From the NCBI GenBank assembly GCA_964514485.1, contig CAZEWG010000006.1, positions 36,696-100,695 on the forward strand: a stretch of DNA of 64,000 nt, in the 5' to 3' direction. Below the pieces are notes generated by a model. It was not told the DNA's origin. It did not search any database and saw nothing but the letters and a program-made list of their open reading frames with translations. The stretch is from JAEZAA01 sp964514485. Its GTDB lineage: Bacteria > Pseudomonadota > Gammaproteobacteria > Pseudomonadales > Oleiphilaceae. Shown here piece after piece: positions 7,491 to 16,650 of this stretch. Made by a program: the position numbers and the translations under genes. Position 1 is the stretch's first letter. Every line of letters starts with the position of its first letter.

Positions 7491-10400
7491 CTAGGGCTGC
7501 TGATCGTCCTTTTTCTCTGCCGCGGCCGCTTCGGCCTGTTTCTGAGCTTCCAGCATGCGGCGGCGAACCTCCCGAGGGTCGTTCGGCGCGCGTTTCGGAG
7601 CACTTTGTTCCACTGCTTGTGGCGTATCCCCGGCAGGCGCGGCCTGTTGTTGTGGAGCTTGTTGCTCTACGACAGGTTTAACGGGCTCTGCAGCAGGCTT
7701 AGCTGGCTCTGCTGCCGCCGGCGCTTTCTGTTCCGGTGCAGCTGGCGTCGCTGCTTCTTCTGAAGCGGGTTTGGACACCGCTGCAGTGCTTTCCGTCGGC
7801 TGACTGGCCGCTGGTTCCTGAGCAGGTTGGGCCTCGGCGCCGCGCTGACCCCGGTTACCAGCGGAACGCTCCGGGCGGCGCTGGTCACGGGAGCGACGTC
7901 CAGGGGCTTTGTCTGCTCCGGCGGTCGCCGGTTGCTCTGCTTCGGTCGCTACTTCCGGCTTGGCTTCAGCGGTTGCTGCTTCAATGCCTTGCCCGGCGGC
8001 GGCAGCTGGCTCTTGGATGTCCTGCTTTTCCGCTTTTGCAGCAGAGGCTTCGGCAGCTTGCTGTGGAGCCACGGGTTCAGGCTGTTTCTGATCCTTGGCC
8101 TGCTCTACTGCTTGAGTCGTCGCGGCAGCCTCTTGTGGCTCGGCCTTGCTCTCAGCCTGGACCGGTGCCTCTGCCTTCACAACGGGCTCTGCAGCAACAA
8201 CAGTACTTGCGACTGCTGCGGCCACAGGTGCGGCCGTTGGGCTCGCGCCTGTGGCTTCCGTTGTCTCAGCGGCAGCTGGGGCTGTCGGGCGAGATTCTGC
8301 TGTCGCAGTGTCCTCGGCCGCCTTTTGAGCAGTCTCGGCTTTGGGCTGGGCGGCGGTTTGGGGCGCTTTGTCAGTGCGCTCGTCACGCTCACCCCGGCCA
8401 CGTCCGCGGCGGTTACGGCTACGACGCTTTTCGCCATCGGCAGATGCTGCTTCAGCCTGTTCAGAAGCCGGACGGGGTTCTGGTTTGGCTGGCGCTGCCG
8501 AAACAGGTTCTTTCTCCTGCTGGGGGGCGCGCTCGGGTTGCGGTGCCTTTTCCTGAGGGGCTGGTCGTTCCTGCTGTGCTACGGGCTCGCCTTTAGGGCG
8601 ACGAGGACGGCGGAACTCTTCGTTGACCACATCGGAAACGGCGGCTCCGTTGCGTTGCTGGCTGGACGCCTGGGACTGGCCGTGACGTCCTTTGCTCTCC
8701 GCCTGGCTTTGCTGGCGCTGCTCCGAGGATTGGCGCGACTCATTGGACTGGCGTTGGTCCTGGCGACGAGCGTCTGCATTGCGCTGTGATTGTTGACCGC
8801 CCTGACGGCGATCGCGATCACCACGCTCCCGCTCTGGCTGTCTGCCACCTTGGGGCTGTTGCGAGCGAGTTTGCTCACGACGCTGGCGCTGACGGGGCTG
8901 CTGCGTACTCTTGGGCTTTTCCTGAGCGGTTTGCTCTTCGGCTTTTTCCGGGTTGCCGAACAGTTTGACGATTTTTCTGGACAGGCGCTTCAGCAGTCCG
9001 ATCTCTTCCGTGGTTTGGGTCGCGATGATCGGTGCCGGGGCGAGCGGGGTGACACGTTTGACCGCGGCTTCAGGGCGGACGATTTCCTTGGGCAGGGCGG
9101 TTTCGTACGCCGCGTGGTCGTCGTGCTCAACCTGGATCTGGTAGCTGGCTTCGTTTACCGAAACGTTGTCGTCACGGATTCGCTGTACTTCGTAATGAGG
9201 CGTATCGAAGTGCGGGTTCGGAATGATCACGACCTTGATCTGCTGGCGACGTTCAACTTCAGCCAAGTGCTTGCGTTTTTCGTTCAGCAGGAAGGTTGCC
9301 ACCGGCACCGGCAGAATGGCACGCACCTCGGCGGTCCGTTCCTTGAAGGCCTCTTCCTCAATCAGGCGCATAATGGACAGGGAGAGGGACTCCACGCCAC
9401 GAATCGTGCCTTGGCCCTTACAGCGGGGGCAGACTTCATTACGGGTTTCGCCCAGGGAGGGACGCAGCCGCTGGCGAGACATTTCCATCAGGCCGAAGCG
9501 GGAAATCTTGCCCAGCTGGATGCGGGCGCGATCCAGTTCCAGAGCCTTGCGTAGACGGTTTTCCACTTCCCGCTGGTTCTTGGCGGGAGTCATGTCGATA
9601 AAGTCGATGACGATCAGACCGCCGATATCGCGCAAACGGAGCTGGCGAGCGATCTCGTCGGACGCTTCCAGGTTGGTTTGCAGGGCGGTTTCTTCGATAT
9701 CGCCGCCTTTGGTGGCGCGAGCGGAGTTGATATCGATGGAGACCAGGGCTTCGGTATGGTCAATGACGATAGAGCCGCCGGAGGGCAGCTTCACTTCCCG
9801 CTGGAAGGCCGTTTCGATCTGGGATTCGATCTGATAGCGGTTGAACAGGGGAATATCATCCCGGTACAGCTTGATACGGTTTTCGTAGGTTGGCATCACT
9901 GCCTGAACGAAATTCAGCGCATCTTGATACACGTCTTCGGAGTCGATCAGAACCTCGCCGATATCCTGGCGCAGGTAGTCCCGAATGGCGCGAATAACAA
10001 CGTTGCTTTCCTGGAAAATCAGGAAGGGGGCCGGGCGGTTTTGGGCCGCGCTGGTGATCGACTCCCAGAACTGCATCAGGTAGTTGAGGTCCCATTGCAG
10101 TTCTTCGCTGGTACGGCCGACACCGGCGGTACGCACAATGACGCCCATATCGTCAGGGACGGTAACGCCTGCCAGGGCTTCCCGCAACTGGTTGCGGTCG
10201 TCACCATCAATACGGCGGGAAATGCCACCTGCCTTGGGGTTGTTGGGCATCAAGACCAGGTAACGGCCGGCCAGGCTGATAAAAGTTGTCAGAGCCGCGC
10301 CCTTGTTGCCGCGCTCTTCCTTATCAACCTGCACGATGATCTCGGTGCCTTCTTCCACAAGCTCTTTAATGTTGGGCTTGCCGCCGGCCTGCTTGGCATT

Positions 10401-10640
10401 TGGCTTGAAGTATTCCTTGGAGATCTCCTTGAGGGGGAGAAAGCCATGGCGCTCGGCACCAAAATCCACAAAGGCGGCTTCAAGGCTGGGCTCTACGCGG
10501 GTGATACGGCCTTTATAGATGTTGGCCTTTTTTTGCTCGCGGGTGCCGGACTCGATATCCAGGTCATAGAGACGTTGTCCGTCAACGAGCGCGACACGCA
10601 ACTCTTCGGGTTGAGTTGCGTTGATAAGCATTCTTTTCAT
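7491..10640 (-). CDS. rne: Ribonuclease E
   Basis: A 1049-residue RNase E (E. coli 1061). It starts MKRMLINATQPEELRVALV. The S1 domain spans about 35-120 and the 5'-sensor/RNase H-like and DNase I-like parts reach about 400. Catalytic Asp residues lie in SIDINSARATKGG and IVIDFIDM, and the Zn-link CPRCKGQG lies near 405. The C-terminal half (about 530-1049) is low complexity: Arg/Gln-rich RNA-binding blocks (such as RQPERERGDRDRR), then Ala/Glu/Pro-rich repeats, ending DPREVRRRMLEAQKQ. RNase E starts mRNA decay and processes rRNA and tRNA at the membrane. The start at 10640 is the conserved one. It is divergent from rluC, as in E. coli and Pseudomonas. Confidence 0.97.
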   Translation of the reverse strand: MKRMLINATQPEELRVALVDGQRLYDLDIESGTREQKKANIYKGRITRVEPSLEAAFVDFGAERHGFLPLKEISKEYFKPNAKQAGGKPNIKELVEEGTEIIVQVDKEERGNKGAALTTFISLAGRYLVLMPNNPKAGGISRRIDGDDRNQLREALAGVTVPDDMGVIVRTAGVGRTSEELQWDLNYLMQFWESITSAAQNRPAPFLIFQESNVVIRAIRDYLRQDIGEVLIDSEDVYQDALNFVQAVMPTYENRIKLYRDDIPLFNRYQIESQIETAFQREVKLPSGGSIVIDHTEALVSIDINSARATKGGDIEETALQTNLEASDEIARQLRLRDIGGLIVIDFIDMTPAKNQREVENRLRKALELDRARIQLGKISRFGLMEMSRQRLRPSLGETRNEVCPRCKGQGTIRGVESLSLSIMRLIEEEAFKERTAEVRAILPVPVATFLLNEKRKHLAEVERRQQIKVVIIPNPHFDTPHYEVQRIRDDNVSVNEASYQIQVEHDDHAAYETALPKEIVRPEAAVKRVTPLAPAPIIATQTTEEIGLLKRLSRKIVKLFGNPEKAEEQTAQEKPKSTQQPRQRQRREQTRSQQPQGGRQPERERGDRDRRQGGQQSQRNADARRQDQRQSNESRQSSEQRQQSQAESKGRHGQSQASSQQRNGAAVSDVVNEEFRRPRRPKGEPVAQQERPAPQEKAPQPERAPQQEKEPVSAAPAKPEPRPASEQAEAASADGEKRRSRNRRGRGRGERDERTDKAPQTAAQPKAETAQKAAEDTATAESRPTAPAAAETTEATGASPTAAPVAAAVASTVVAAEPVVKAEAPVQAESKAEPQEAAATTQAVEQAKDQKQPEPVAPQQAAEASAAKAEKQDIQEPAAAAGQGIEAATAEAKPEVATEAEQPATAGADKAPGRRSRDQRRPERSAGNRGQRGAEAQPAQEPAASQPTESTAAVSKPASEEAATPAAPEQKAPAAAEPAKPAAEPVKPVVEQQAPQQQAAPAGDTPQAVEQSAPKRAPNDPREVRRRMLEAQKQAEAAAAEKKDDQQP

Positions 10641-11293
10641 GTAAGTCCAAATATTCCCAAGGGCGGGAGGCGATTGCACCTAGGACAAAAACAGTTAATC
10701 CGGCTGACGCCGGGCGGAGGGAATACCGATAGGCAGCTCGAATGCAAACGAGTCGTGTGGCTTGCTCAGGGGTTAACCAGCTTGCGCATCACTTCTTGGT
10801 GAGAACGTTCCATAATTTCTGTTCGGCAAGTTGTCATTTCTGTGCGCATGGTGGGAGACATGACTCCTTGTATAGCTCTTCAGCGAAATTGGCTGGCAAC
10901 GTCTTGTTTGCACTATTCGATCTGACTCGATCATCCTTCGCTTGCGCCGCGCTACAGAGGCGGATATTACACAAGCGAATCGCTAAACCGTTTTTCCTGA
11001 GCGTTACCGCGCTCGCGCGCATTAACACTAATAAATTTGTTTGCTCTGTCGCTTGGTCCACTCCAGCTACTGTGGCGGTGTTCGTTTGCGTGGTCCGGGT
11101 TGTACGGGACCATCTGGTCTGCCAAATGAAATCGTGCTGGAGTATACTCGACCCTTCGGTTTGCATTTCAGCCAGGATCCATAAGAGGATCGATTTCTGG
11201 ATATAAGGGCAAACCGCAAGTTGCGCTGTCGCAATATAACAGCAAACCTCACTACCTTCAAATGCCCCTTAGGGACACTTTTAGTACCTTATT
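10641..11293. other. 653-bp intergenic region between divergent rne and rluC
   Basis: No convincing gene is present; the open frames lack family features. In enterics rne has a leader of more than 300 bases whose hairpins RNase E itself cuts for autoregulation, so most of this stretch may be rne 5' UTR. AGTATACT at 11141-11148 gives a TATACT box on both strands, but no good -35 was found for either. The region next to the rne start is GC-rich with short inverted segments. Promoter positions remain open. Confidence 0.5.
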
Positions 11294-12256
11294 ATGCAGT
11301 TATCCAATATGGGGGCGTTAGCCCAGGTTACCAACGTTAAGGTCGATCCAGAAAGCGCGGGCCAACGCCTTGATAATTTTCTGATGGCCCGTTTAAAAGG
11401 CGTTCCCAAAAGCCGGATTTATCGCATCATCCGGACCGGTGAGGTGCGGGTGAATGGGGCTCGGGCGAAGCCGGAATATAAGCTGGTTGGCGGTGAAGAA
11501 TTGCGTATTCCACCGATCCGCCTGGCTGAGCGCACCGAGGCCCCGGCGCCTGCCGCGGCGGTGCTGAAGCAGATAGAGGCGGCCATCCTTTATGAAGATG
11601 AGCGTTTGCTGGTGGTGAACAAGCCGGCCGGGATTGCGGTGCATGGCGGAAGTGGGATCGCCTACGGCCTGATCGAGGCTTTGCGTGTTTTGCGCCCGGA
11701 GCAGCGTTTTTTGGAGTTGGTGCATCGGCTGGATCGGGACACCTCCGGGGTGATCCTGGTTGCCAAGAAGCGTAGCGCGTTACGGGCGTTGCACGAAGAC
11801 CTTCGCGAGCGTCAGATGGAGAAGGTCTATTGGGCGTTTGTGGTTGGCTCCTGGCCGGCCAAGAAAAAACGTATTGAGGCACCTTTGGCCAAGAATGAGC
11901 TCAAGTCTGGTGAGCGGGTTGTGAAGGTGGATGCCGGCGGCAAGAGTTCGCTGACCGACTTTCGGGTCATTGAGCGTCTCGACGGCTTTACCTGGGTTGA
12001 GGCCAAGCCCATTACCGGGCGGACCCACCAGATCCGGGTGCATGCCCAGTTTGCGGGTTTTCCAATTGTGGGTGACAGCAAGTATGGTATTGATGAGGTC
12101 AATAAGGATCTTCGTAAGGAAGGATTCAAACGCCTCTGCTTGCATGCCGCCCGGCTGAAGATCCACCTGCCGGGCGATAAAGCCCCACTGGAGTTCGAGG
12201 CTCCTCTGGATGGGGAGATGGAGCGCTTCGTGCACCAGTATCGTCAGAATAGATGA
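11294..12256 (+). CDS. rluC: 23S rRNA pseudouridine synthase RluC
   Basis: A 320-residue protein: an S4 RNA-binding domain (about 18-80, GQRLDNFLMARLKGV and VRVNG) followed by an RluA-type synthase domain. The catalytic motif HRLDRDTSG holds the Asp near residue 145, and GRTHQIRVH lies near 241. RluC converts U955, U2504 and U2580 of E. coli 23S rRNA to pseudouridine. Divergence from rne and proximity to an HAD phosphatase match the E. coli and Pseudomonas order. The ATG at 11294 fits, though the ATG at 11309 is also possible. The stop overlaps the next open frame. Confidence 0.93.
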   Translation: MQLSNMGALAQVTNVKVDPESAGQRLDNFLMARLKGVPKSRIYRIIRTGEVRVNGARAKPEYKLVGGEELRIPPIRLAERTEAPAPAAAVLKQIEAAILYEDERLLVVNKPAGIAVHGGSGIAYGLIEALRVLRPEQRFLELVHRLDRDTSGVILVAKKRSALRALHEDLRERQMEKVYWAFVVGSWPAKKKRIEAPLAKNELKSGERVVKVDAGGKSSLTDFRVIERLDGFTWVEAKPITGRTHQIRVHAQFAGFPIVGDSKYGIDEVNKDLRKEGFKRLCLHAARLKIHLPGDKAPLEFEAPLDGEMERFVHQYRQNR

Positions 12257-12264
12257 AGGTTAAA

Positions 12265-12966
12265 ATGACACAGAAACCCTATGATGTTTTGATTTTTGAC
12301 TGGGATGGCACCCTGTTGAACTCGGCTGATCACATTGCCAAATGCATTTGTGAGGGCTTTGACGCGGCAGGTCTGGCTCCGCCTACCATGGATGAGGCGC
12401 GAAATATCATTGGCTTGGGGATGGTTGAAGCCATCCAGTTTCTGCGTCCGGGCATTGAGCACGACCTGATTGTCCGTATTCGTGAAGCCTACGCCGAGCG
12501 TTTTTTCAATAAGCAGCCAACCCGGGACGATCTGTTCGACGGCGTGATGGAGATGCTGGACACAGCGGCCAGCCAGGGTTTTAAGCTGGCGATTGCCACC
12601 GGTAAGAGCAGGCCGGGGATGGATGTGGTGCTCAGGCAGTTGGATATGACCAGTCAGTTTCACGTGGTGCGCTGTGCCGATGAGACGCGTTCCAAGCCCC
12701 ACCCACTGATGCTCCAGGAGATCCTCCGGGAGTTGCGTTTGCCCCCGGAGCGGGCCTTGATGATTGGCGATACGGAGTATGACATGGGGATGGCTCGCGC
12801 CATTGATATGGATCGGCTGGGGGTGTCTTACGGGGTGCATGGCAGGGAGCGGTTGCTCGCCCATGATCCGATTGCCTGCATTGACACCATGCACCAGCTG
12901 CACGAAGTGATCGAGCAGGCTCCGCAACGAGGCGGGGATGTGCGTCTGGGTAACAGGTTGGGATAA
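12265..12966 (+). CDS. HAD-IA hydrolase (phosphoglycolate phosphatase-like)
   Basis: A 233-residue HAD hydrolase. Motif I is FDWDGTLLNS, motif II is IATGKSR, motif III is the Lys in RSKPHPLM, and motif IV is MIGDTEYDMGMA. The helical cap after motif I marks subfamily IA. The same gene lies between rluC and a signal-peptide peptidase in Pseudomonas and is annotated there as phosphoglycolate phosphatase-like; the true substrate is unknown. The start at 12265 is preferred because GAAGG lies five bases upstream. The ATG at 12253 overlaps the rluC stop and would add four residues. Translational coupling with rluC is likely. Confidence 0.87.
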   Translation: MTQKPYDVLIFDWDGTLLNSADHIAKCICEGFDAAGLAPPTMDEARNIIGLGMVEAIQFLRPGIEHDLIVRIREAYAERFFNKQPTRDDLFDGVMEMLDTAASQGFKLAIATGKSRPGMDVVLRQLDMTSQFHVVRCADETRSKPHPLMLQEILRELRLPPERALMIGDTEYDMGMARAIDMDRLGVSYGVHGRERLLAHDPIACIDTMHQLHEVIEQAPQRGGDVRLGNRLG

Positions 12967-12985
12967 CGGAAAATAAGGTCTTTCA

Positions 12986-13957
12986 ATGAATAACGAAACG
13001 CCAGGTGGGACGCCAGTCAGACCCTCCAGCCAGGAATGGCAATTGATTGAAAAGGTAGTAACCAGTGCCACCCAGGAGCAGCGACGGGCCCGGCGGTGGG
13101 GAATCTTTTTCAAACTGCTAACCTTTGTTTATCTCTTCGTCATCCTGATGATGGCTTTTGGCGGCTTAGGAAGTCGGGTCCCGGCGATTACTGAGCCTCA
13201 TACGGCTCTCGTGGATGTGCGCGGAGTCATTGCCGAGGATGAGGCGGCCAGCGCTGACAATATTGTGACCGGGCTTCGCAAGGCCTTTGAAACATCCAAT
13301 GTCAAAGGGGTGGTGCTCCGGATTAATAGCCCCGGCGGCAGCCCGGTGCAGTCCGGTTATGTGTACGATGAGATCAAGCGTCTGCGGGCGGAATATCCAG
13401 AGATCAAGCTGTATGCCGTCATCGCTGATATCGGGGCCTCGGGGGCTTACTATATGGCGGCGGCCGCAGACGAGATTTATGCCGACAAAGCCAGCCTGGT
13501 GGGGTCCATTGGGGTGATCTCCTCCGGCTTTGGCCTGGTGGATGCAATCGATAAGCTCGGCATTGAGCGACGGGTTTACGCGGCCGGTGACAACAAGAAT
13601 TTCCTGGATCCTTTTTCTCCGGAAGATCCCCGTCAGCTTGCTTACTGGCAGGAGGTGCTGGAAACCACCCATCGCCAGTTTATTGAGCAGGTGCAAAAAG
13701 GACGTGGCGATCGCCTGAAGCAGAACCCCGATTTGTTCAGTGGTCTGGTCTGGTCTGGCGAGCAGGCCCTGGAAATGGGGCTGATTGATGGGTTGGGGAG
13801 CGCTTCCTATGTGGCGCGAGAGGTGATTGGCGCCAAGGAGATTGTGGATTACACGCCAGCCCGAAATCCCTTTGAGCAATTGGCCCGGGAGTTTGGGATT
13901 AGTGTGGGGCGGGGGATTGGTGCAACACTGATGTCCGGCCAGTTCGGGCTGCGCTAG
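12986..13957 (+). CDS. sppA: Signal peptide peptidase SppA (S49 family, short form)
   Basis: A 323-residue membrane protease. The N-terminal 35 residues are cytosolic, one transmembrane helix (about 42-60) follows, and then comes an S49 domain. The nucleophile Ser is in GASGAYYMA (about 153) and the Lys base in ADKASLVGSIGV (about 170-175). NSPGGSP (about 113) is the oxyanion/substrate strand. It has a single protease domain, as in the 36-kDa SppA of Gram-positives, rather than the doubled E. coli SppA. It would clear signal peptides and membrane fragments. It follows the HAD gene by 19 bases and converges on maf. Confidence 0.9.
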   Translation: MNNETPGGTPVRPSSQEWQLIEKVVTSATQEQRRARRWGIFFKLLTFVYLFVILMMAFGGLGSRVPAITEPHTALVDVRGVIAEDEAASADNIVTGLRKAFETSNVKGVVLRINSPGGSPVQSGYVYDEIKRLRAEYPEIKLYAVIADIGASGAYYMAAAADEIYADKASLVGSIGVISSGFGLVDAIDKLGIERRVYAAGDNKNFLDPFSPEDPRQLAYWQEVLETTHRQFIEQVQKGRGDRLKQNPDLFSGLVWSGEQALEMGLIDGLGSASYVAREVIGAKEIVDYTPARNPFEQLAREFGISVGRGIGATLMSGQFGLR

Positions 13958-13971
13958 GCTGTCATTTTTCT

Positions 13972-13993
13972 GGGGCTGACGCCGTTCAGCCCC
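13972..13993. terminator. Stem-loop between convergent sppA and maf
   Basis: GGGGCTGA (13972-13979) pairs with TCAGCCCC (13986-13993) around a 6-base loop. It lies between two stops that face each other. There is no downstream T run in either direction, so its role as terminator is inferred from position. Confidence 0.5.
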
Positions 13994-14012
13994 GGTGTTC
14001 ATCCTGAGCTTT

Positions 14013-14594
14013 TCAGGGGAGCTCAATCCCTTCATTGCGTAGCAGTTCAGTTAGCAGGATGAGCGGTAAGCCTACCAGGGCATTGGGGTCGCGGCCTTCC
14101 AGGCTTTCAAAAAGGGTAATGCCCAAACTTTCTACCTTAAAGCTACCAGCGCAGTCGTAAGGCTGTTCCCGTTCCAGGTAGCGCCTGATCTCTACGTCGC
14201 TTAAAGGGCGAAACCGGACTTTGAATTCCTCAACGGCTGTTTGCGCCCGGCCGGTTTGGCTGTTGAGCAGACAAAGCCCGTTGTAAAAGATCACCGTTTG
14301 GCCGGAGCAGGCCGACAATTGCTCAAAGGCCCGGGCAAAGTTGCCGGGCTTGGAAAGAACTTGATTAGGTGGCAGGTAGGCCACCTGATCGCCGCCAATG
14401 ATTAGGTGATTGGTGTAAGTGTTGGCCAGAGACTGGGCTTTGCCCCGGGCTAACCGTAGGGCGAGTTCAGCGGGCTCTTCGCCAGGAAGGGCGGTTTCGT
14501 CAAAGTCGGGCTTGGCGGAGTCGAACGGCAGGCCCAGCTTGCTGAGGAGTGAGCGTCGATAAGGAGAGGTAGAGGCCAGAATAATTTTCGGCAT
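14013..14594 (-). CDS. maf: Maf-family nucleotide pyrophosphatase (YceF type)
   Basis: A 193-residue Maf protein. It starts MPKIILASTSPYRRSLLSKLG, with the conserved S-R-R binding loop. It has the DFDE and LARGKAQ segments, IIGGDQVAYL with the catalytic Asp, and YDCAGSFKVES. YceF-type Maf enzymes hydrolyse 7-methyl-GTP; the absence of the full YhdE signature and the location next to yceD-rpmF fit YceF. The start is the conserved MPKI at 14594; upstream in-frame codons would add 60 unlike residues. It is divergent from the yceD-rpmF operon. Confidence 0.92.
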   Translation of the reverse strand: MPKIILASTSPYRRSLLSKLGLPFDSAKPDFDETALPGEEPAELALRLARGKAQSLANTYTNHLIIGGDQVAYLPPNQVLSKPGNFARAFEQLSACSGQTVIFYNGLCLLNSQTGRAQTAVEEFKVRFRPLSDVEIRRYLEREQPYDCAGSFKVESLGITLFESLEGRDPNALVGLPLILLTELLRNEGIELP

Positions 14595-14767
14595 GGTATA
14601 TCTCGGATGGTCAGGCGCTGGTTGAATTGGACGCGGGTGATGCGCAGCATATATAAGACTATGGCGATTGATGTTGTTATAACAAGTGGTCGCGTTCTTT
14701 GTTAAGCTGTTTGGCCGGCTTACAGCTGCCGAAAGGTGGTTAGTGAGCGGTTTGCATACAAGATCTT

Positions 14768-14796
14768 TTGACAACGGTCAGGGCTGGCCCTAAAAT
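14768..14796 (+). promoter_or_regulatory. Strong sigma-70 promoter of the yceD-rpmF-plsX-fab operon
   Basis: A perfect -35 TTGACA (14768-14773), a 17-base spacer and a -10 TAAAAT (14791-14796, five of six). The predicted transcript start is near 14801-14804. That leaves only 3-6 bases before the ATG at 14807, or 15-18 before the ATG at 14819. Confidence 0.85.
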
Positions 14797-14806
14797 TGCC
14801 GCTCTT

Positions 14807-15346
14807 ATGGCTACGAGCATGAATTCTAGACGGATAGACCCGTTTAAACTGGCGGATCAGAAAGCTTCGATTCAACGGAGCCTGAATCTTATTTCCTTGC
14901 CGCGTGTTGTTGAGGTGGTAGGGGAGAGCGAGAGTCAGGTCACGGTTGAAATGAACTTCTGGCGGGACGACCAGTATCGTTGCGTGATTCAGGGACACCT
15001 GGAAACACGCGCGAATGTAGTCTGCGAACGCTGCTTGAACCCGGTCGAACAGCCCATTGTCAGCGATTTCACCCTGTGTGTGGTATCGTCCGACGAGGCT
15101 GCTCGCGATATTCCCCGTGAATATGATCCATTGATCCTAACCGAGCAATTGATCGATGTGGCGGATATCGTCGAGGACGAAATCTTGTTGGCGTTGCCAA
15201 TGTTTTCTTACCACGCTGACGCTGATTGCGATCAGGGAATGATTCCCCGGCGCGAGGACCAGCAGGACGAGGAAGCAGATATACAAAGCTCGGAGCAAAA
15301 ACCGAATCCTTTTAGTGTTTTATCAACGTTAAAGTTGAAAAAATGA
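14807..15346 (+). CDS. yceD: DUF177 protein YceD, large ribosomal subunit / 23S rRNA accumulation factor
   Basis: A 179-residue protein (E. coli 173). The conserved parts are the CERCLNPVEQP cysteine pair near residues 78-81, the acidic VADIVEDEILLALPM and the C-terminal NPFSVLSTLK. YceD is encoded just before rpmF in nearly all proteobacteria; it is needed for normal 23S rRNA levels. Two starts are possible: ATG14807 (MATSMNSRR) and ATG14819 (MNSRRID). A near-consensus promoter ends only about ten bases before 14807, so the mRNA leader is very short with either start. rpmF follows after 28 bases. Confidence 0.92.
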   Translation: MATSMNSRRIDPFKLADQKASIQRSLNLISLPRVVEVVGESESQVTVEMNFWRDDQYRCVIQGHLETRANVVCERCLNPVEQPIVSDFTLCVVSSDEAARDIPREYDPLILTEQLIDVADIVEDEILLALPMFSYHADADCDQGMIPRREDQQDEEADIQSSEQKPNPFSVLSTLKLKK

Positions 15347-15374
15347 TCCGTAAGTTAGGGGAGTTTTAATCGCC

Positions 15375-15554
15375 ATGGCTGTTCAACAGAACCGTAAGAC
15401 CCGTTCCAAGCGTGGTATGCGTCGTGCTCACGATGCGCTGAGCGCACCGACGCTGTCCATTGATCCGACCACTGGCGAGAAGCACCGCCGTCACCATGTG
15501 ACTGCAGATGGTTTCTATCGCGGCAACAAAGTGATCGAAACAGAGCAAGAGTAA
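15375..15554 (+). CDS. rpmF: Large ribosomal subunit protein bL32
   Basis: A 59-residue basic protein: MAVQQNRKTRSKRGMRR at the start, then HDALSAPTLS and TGEKHRRHHVT. This is the Gram-negative bL32 form without the zinc-binding cysteines; E. coli L32 has 57 residues. It sits on the large ribosomal subunit near the exit tunnel and peptidyl-transferase region. GGGGAG lies about 11 bases upstream of the ATG. Its place between yceD and plsX is almost universal. Confidence 0.96.
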   Translation: MAVQQNRKTRSKRGMRRAHDALSAPTLSIDPTTGEKHRRHHVTADGFYRGNKVIETEQE

Positions 15555-15557
15555 GCT

Positions 15558-16568
15558 TTGCGCGGTCACGTCACGATCGCTGTAGACGCAATGGGGGGCG
15601 ATCATGGTCCCTCCATTGTTGTCGAAGCAGTCCTTGCCTCCATTCAGCGTCACGCCGATCTGAAGGTGTTGCTGGTGGGGGAGCGCAAGGCGCTCCTTTC
15701 TCTTTTGCCTCCGGATTATCCCTCCGAACGTATCGTTCTCGTTGATGCGCCTGATTACGTGCGCATGGACGACAAGCCCAGCTTTGCGCTTCGTCACCGA
15801 GCCCAGTCCTCCATGGCTATCGCCTTGCAGATTGTCAAGGAAGCCCGAGCCCAGGTGTGTGTCAGTGCTGGCAATACCGGCGCGTTAATGGCGCTGGGGC
15901 GCTCCATTTTAAAAACACCTTCCGGAATTGACCGTCCGGCCATTGTTCGCCGTATTCCCTCCACCCGTGGTCGGTGCTATGTGCTTGATTTGGGTGCCAA
16001 TGTGGATTGCACCGCGGAGCACTTGTTCCAGTTTGCCATCCTCGGCTCCTTGATGGTGGAGGTGGTGGAGCAGAAACAGCATCCGCGTGTGGCCTTGGTC
16101 AATGTGGGCAAGGAAGATATCAAGGGGAGCGAGCAGGTTCGTCTGGCCTCTCATATGCTGGCGGCAAGCCCGGCGCTGAATTACGTTGGCTACATTGAGG
16201 GTGATGGCATCTTCAATGATGTGGCCGACGTGGTGGTGTGTGACGGTTTTGTGGGAAATGTCGCCCTCAAAACCGCTGAAGGCGTGATTGCCATGCTGTC
16301 TGGCCTGATTGGCGACTCTTTCAGGCGGAATTTCTATACCCGAGTATTAGGGTTTCTGGCGCGGCCAGTGCTGCGCAGGTTTCAAAATCTATTGGACCCC
16401 TCGACCCATAATGGTGCTATCTTTGTAGGCCTTAACGGAATCGTGGTGAAAAGCCATGGTGCGGCAACCGCAAAAGGCTTTGCCCGGGCGATCGATCAGG
16501 GAGTGCGAGCAGCACGCCTGCGGTTGCCGGAAAGGATCAATGCACGTCTGGATGACCTTTATCTCTAA
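15558..16568 (+). CDS. plsX: Phosphate acyltransferase PlsX
   Basis: A 336-residue protein with the PlsX start MGGDHGPSI near residue 12, the GNTGALMALG loop near 97, VLDLGANVDC near 140 and the C-terminal PFVGLNGIVVKSHG-like region. PlsX makes acyl-phosphate from acyl-ACP, the donor for PlsY in phospholipid synthesis. The start is a TTG (15558), three bases after the rpmF stop. The family's N-terminus (about ten residues before MGGD) supports it, and GAG at the rpmF end serves as ribosome site. fabH, which follows plsX in E. coli, is absent. Confidence 0.93.
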   Translation: MRGHVTIAVDAMGGDHGPSIVVEAVLASIQRHADLKVLLVGERKALLSLLPPDYPSERIVLVDAPDYVRMDDKPSFALRHRAQSSMAIALQIVKEARAQVCVSAGNTGALMALGRSILKTPSGIDRPAIVRRIPSTRGRCYVLDLGANVDCTAEHLFQFAILGSLMVEVVEQKQHPRVALVNVGKEDIKGSEQVRLASHMLAASPALNYVGYIEGDGIFNDVADVVVCDGFVGNVALKTAEGVIAMLSGLIGDSFRRNFYTRVLGFLARPVLRRFQNLLDPSTHNGAIFVGLNGIVVKSHGAATAKGFARAIDQGVRAARLRLPERINARLDDLYL

Positions 16569-16650
16569 AAATAACAGACCCGCGGCTGTGGTATTTGTCG
16601 GCCGTGGCGTACTTTAGACCTGATGCATTTAGGCAGGAACGAGACTACTC

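Noticed and set aside
7736..8789. Plus-strand frames of about 286 and 320 codons
   Set aside because: They mirror the low-complexity C-terminal half of rne; their Leu/Cys/Arg-rich composition is an artefact of the Ala/Glu/Pro/Gln codons.
9678..10802. A 374-codon plus-strand open frame
   Set aside because: Antisense to the conserved catalytic domain of rne, with no ribosome site and no motif.
14595..14774. Longer N-terminus for maf
   Set aside because: The extra 60 residues are unlike any Maf protein and run into the divergent yceD promoter.
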